7,646 nucleotides of DNA from Rhodobacterales bacterium UBA3089 (GTDB lineage Bacteria; Pseudomonadota; Alphaproteobacteria; Rhodobacterales; Rhodobacteraceae), in the NCBI GenBank assembly GCA_002367255.1, contig DFBD01000154.1, positions 1 to 7,646 of the forward strand. The letters run 5' to 3'. A program made the translations under genes and the position numbers. The notes below the pieces were generated by a model, which searched no databases, was not told the DNA's origin, and saw only the letters and a list, made by a program, of their open reading frames with translations. The first letter of the stretch is position 1. Every line of letters begins with the position of its first letter. This document shows, piece after piece, positions 6,328 through 7,646 of this stretch.

Positions 6328-6938
6328 CCAGAGAATATCTGGCAACCGCTTTCGGTCAACGGGCCAGAAACCACAGGATAATCACGGCCCGGGTTCATAA
6401 TGATATTCTGAACCGAGGTGATCTGGCGCGCGCATTGGGTTGCATCATCTGAATGCGATCTGGAGCCATCGACATAAATATCCATCCACGGCAGACCGTT
6501 GCGGCCTGTATGGCATGGGCCATCCTGCGGGCGGTGCCCGTCACCGCAGACATCCTCGACTATTACGTATTTACGCAAGTTGGGCAGATAGAAACGGGTC
6601 CCAGCCTTATAATCAAGAGTCTGGCGGCTGCCCAAGATGACATGACCAACAGCGATGGTAATCGGGTCACTATACGTGCCCTTACCACCGGCTTTGCGGT
6701 GAATGACCGGTTTGGAAATTTCAGCCGATCCCGGTGGGGTGTTGTCCCAGTAACTATACCCGGTCAGGTAAATGTTAAACGACGTCTCCCCGTTTCGGGG
6801 CGACACCGTGGACTGCACCACAGAGGTTGGATTGCTGGTTTGAGACTTACTACTGGCGGATTGGGTTGTAGCATCGCTACAGGCACTAGTTACAAGGGCG
6901 GCCAAAGAAAGGCCGAATATTATCCTTGAGAATCGCAT
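6324..6938 (-). CDS. Probable lipoprotein with double-psi-barrel-like domain
   Basis: This is a 204-residue protein. ATG at 6938-6936 has AGAAGG about nine bases upstream on the minus strand. Residues 1-20 form a short signal ending VTSAC, an acceptable if atypical lipobox with Cys20 as the lipidated residue. A Ser/Thr/Gln-rich linker (21-52) follows. The globular part (~53-203) contains YLTGYSYWDNTPPG (57-70), KGTYSDPITIA (86-96), GTRFYLPNLRKYVIVEDVCG (113-132) and WMDIYVDG (151-158). The order GTY-x-D-P-x-T, then a RFY-x-P-x-x-x-K-Y stretch, then a D-x-C block resembles small secreted proteins known mainly from fungi and a double-psi beta-barrel (expansin/3D-like) fold. Asp129 sits at the position of the conserved barrel aspartate. 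Cys131, 142, 169 and 199 could form disulfides. It converges on the synthase gene with overlapping stops. A role at the cell surface is likely; substrate or activity is unknown. Confidence 0.8.
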   Translation of the reverse strand: MRFSRIIFGLSLAALVTSACSDATTQSASSKSQTSNPTSVVQSTVSPRNGETSFNIYLTGYSYWDNTPPGSAEISKPVIHRKAGGKGTYSDPITIAVGHVILGSRQTLDYKAGTRFYLPNLRKYVIVEDVCGDGHRPQDGPCHTGRNGLPWMDIYVDGSRSHSDDATQCARQITSVQNIIMNPGRDYPVVSGPLTESGCQIFSG

Positions 6939-6945
6939 ATTGAAC

Positions 6946-6953
6946 TACCTTCT
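6946..6953 (-). promoter_or_regulatory. Ribosome binding site of the lipoprotein gene
   Basis: The minus strand reads AGAAGGTAG about nine to ten bases before the ATG at 6938. It supports this start codon over internal alternatives and keeps the whole signal sequence. No convincing promoter was found in the AT-richer stretch upstream. Confidence 0.6.
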
Positions 6954-6962
6954 GGATTACAT

Positions 6963-7163
6963 TCATATATCTTTCGAGGCGTCCCAAATGTATTTTTTTG
7001 CCGCCCTCGTTACCTTGCCGGGGCGATATTTGATTACGGCAACATATACATGGTTGAGGTTTTTGTAAGCTACTTTGTTACCTACGGCATGATTCCGCTC
7101 AACTTTGATTGCAAAAGAGTGGCAATGGACTTGTTCAATAGCTTGACCTAGCCAACCAGCCAC
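6963..7163 (-). CDS. Hypothetical 66-residue ORF, weakly supported
   Basis: An open frame runs from GTG at 7163-7161 to TGA at 6965-6963, 24 bp upstream of the lipoprotein ATG and in the same direction. The protein is basic (for example IKYRPGKVTRAAKKYIW near the C-terminus), with no signal peptide or membrane segment, and I do not recognise it. The start has no Shine-Dalgarno sequence, and the good promoter of the opposite-strand regulator overlaps its first codons. It could be a small gene leading into the lipoprotein gene, a decayed remnant, or chance. A second minus-strand frame just upstream opens ATG (7188-7186) with MKYRRGFKRGW, which recalls the N-terminus of ImmA/IrrE-type proteins, but stops after 17 codons. 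That favours a remnant over an intact gene. Confidence 0.25.
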   Translation of the reverse strand: MAGWLGQAIEQVHCHSFAIKVERNHAVGNKVAYKNLNHVYVAVIKYRPGKVTRAAKKYIWDASKDI

Positions 7164-7171
7164 GCTTAAAT
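7143..7171 (+). promoter_or_regulatory. Sigma70-like promoter of the DeoR/GlpR-type gene
   Basis: TTGACC (7143-7148, five of six bases of the -35 consensus) is separated by exactly 17 bp from TTAAAT (7166-7171, four of six of the -10). Transcription would start near 7178 and leave a leader of about 29 nt before the ATG at 7207. The -35 overlaps a TCAA-TAGC-TTGA dyad (7135-7146), a possible operator. Confidence 0.45.
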
Positions 7172-7206
7172 CCCCGTCTATATTTCATAACTCCGAGCCC
7201 TACCAT

Positions 7207-7646
7207 ATGGCCCTCTCTTTTCGTCACCAGGCAATCCTCGATGTTGCCCGTAATATCGGGCGCGTTGCCGTGGATGATCTTGCGGAAAGGTTAACAGTTA
7301 CCCCGCAAACTATTCGCCGCGACTTGAATGATCTATGCGACCAGGGTCACCTGACCCGCGTACACGGCGGCGCAATTCTTGAATCGGGCGTCGCAAATCT
7401 GGCCTATGAAGCACGTCGATTGATGGCCGCTGATGAAAAAGATAGGATCGCTCGACTGTGCGCAGACGCAATCCCGGACGATGCCTCGATCTTCATCAAC
7501 ATCGGCACTACGACCGAGGCCGTCGCCCGCGCTCTGAAAAACCGGCGCAATCTGATGGTGATTACCAACAATCTGAATGTTGCAAATATCCTCGCTGCCA
7601 ACCCGCACTGCGATGTGGTGGTCACGGGCGGAATGCTGCGCCGTTC
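7207..7646 (+). CDS. DeoR-family transcriptional repressor, GlpR-like (N-terminal 146 residues)
   Basis: ATG at 7207 opens a frame that stays open to the window end, so the gene is truncated by the window at residue 146 of an expected ~255. Residues ~6-57 are the DeoR winged helix-turn-helix: VDDLAERLTVTPQTIRRDLN (22-41), then RVHGGAI (51-57), the family signature. Residues ~75 onward begin the phosphosugar-sensing domain related to ribose-5-phosphate isomerase, with NIGTTTEAVA (98-107), TNNLNVANILA (120-130) and TGGMLRR (140-146). DeoR proteins repress sugar or polyol catabolic genes and are released by a phosphorylated sugar. Close resemblance to alphaproteobacterial GlpR suggests glycerol-3-phosphate as ligand and glp genes downstream, outside the window; that specificity is inferred. 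The ribosome site is weak (GAG about ten bases before the ATG). The gene is read away from the lipoprotein gene. Confidence 0.9.
   Translation, partial: MALSFRHQAILDVARNIGRVAVDDLAERLTVTPQTIRRDLNDLCDQGHLTRVHGGAILESGVANLAYEARRLMAADEKDRIARLCADAIPDDASIFINIGTTTEAVARALKNRRNLMVITNNLNVANILAANPHCDVVVTGGMLRR

Noticed and set aside
6787..6799. CCCCG-TTT-CGGGG hairpin
   Set aside because: It is inside the lipoprotein coding sequence, only 5 bp, with no T-run, so it is not a terminator.
6453..6929. 158-codon plus-strand open frame
   Set aside because: It is a shadow of the lipoprotein gene, which has a ribosome site, a signal sequence and recognisable motifs on the opposite strand.

Overview
The window looks like part of an alphaproteobacterial chromosome, most probably a marine Rhodobacterales (Roseobacter-type) bacterium. 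This rests on moderate GC, codon use, a GlpR-type DeoR regulator, a 5-4-5 FNR/FnrL-type box and an IS3-family remnant. The assignment is inferred from gene content, not proven.

Left edge (1-263): the last 30 codons of an IS3-family transposase, then a short G/C-rich terminal segment. A decayed fragment of a multicopper oxidase gene follows, with a frameshift and an in-frame stop. An insertion sequence appears to have landed in, or next to, an oxidase gene that then decayed. A G6/C6 hairpin in this segment, read on the minus strand, is followed by five T and could terminate the next gene.

Core (260-6327): two large divergently transcribed genes share a 131-bp control region. On the minus strand is an 850-residue exported protein with a Tat-like signal, a degenerate deacetylase-like N-terminal half and a C-terminal DUF3131 domain. 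On the plus strand is a 1127-residue membrane protein that fuses three modules: a GH18-like barrel, a NodB/CE4 polysaccharide deacetylase and a processive GT2 glycosyltransferase. The deacetylase and transferase motifs are complete, whereas the GH18-like barrel lacks the usual catalytic glutamate. The logic resembles the separate PgaB (deacetylase plus hydrolase-like) and PgaC (GT2) proteins of poly-N-acetylglucosamine systems, joined here in one chain. The likely job of the pair is synthesis, export and trimming of an amino-sugar exopolysaccharide; the actual sugar cannot be read from sequence. The shared promoter region holds a consensus FNR/Dnr-type box (2864-2877) and a perfect 12-bp inverted repeat (2881-2907), which suggests redox or NO control plus a second regulator.

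Right part (6324-7646): a small probable lipoprotein with a double-psi-barrel-like domain, reminiscent of secreted fungal proteins, converges on the synthase gene with overlapping stop codons. Next comes a weakly supported 66-codon ORF. A DeoR/GlpR-type repressor gene with a good sigma70-like promoter runs off the end of the window. No tRNA, rRNA or CRISPR was seen.
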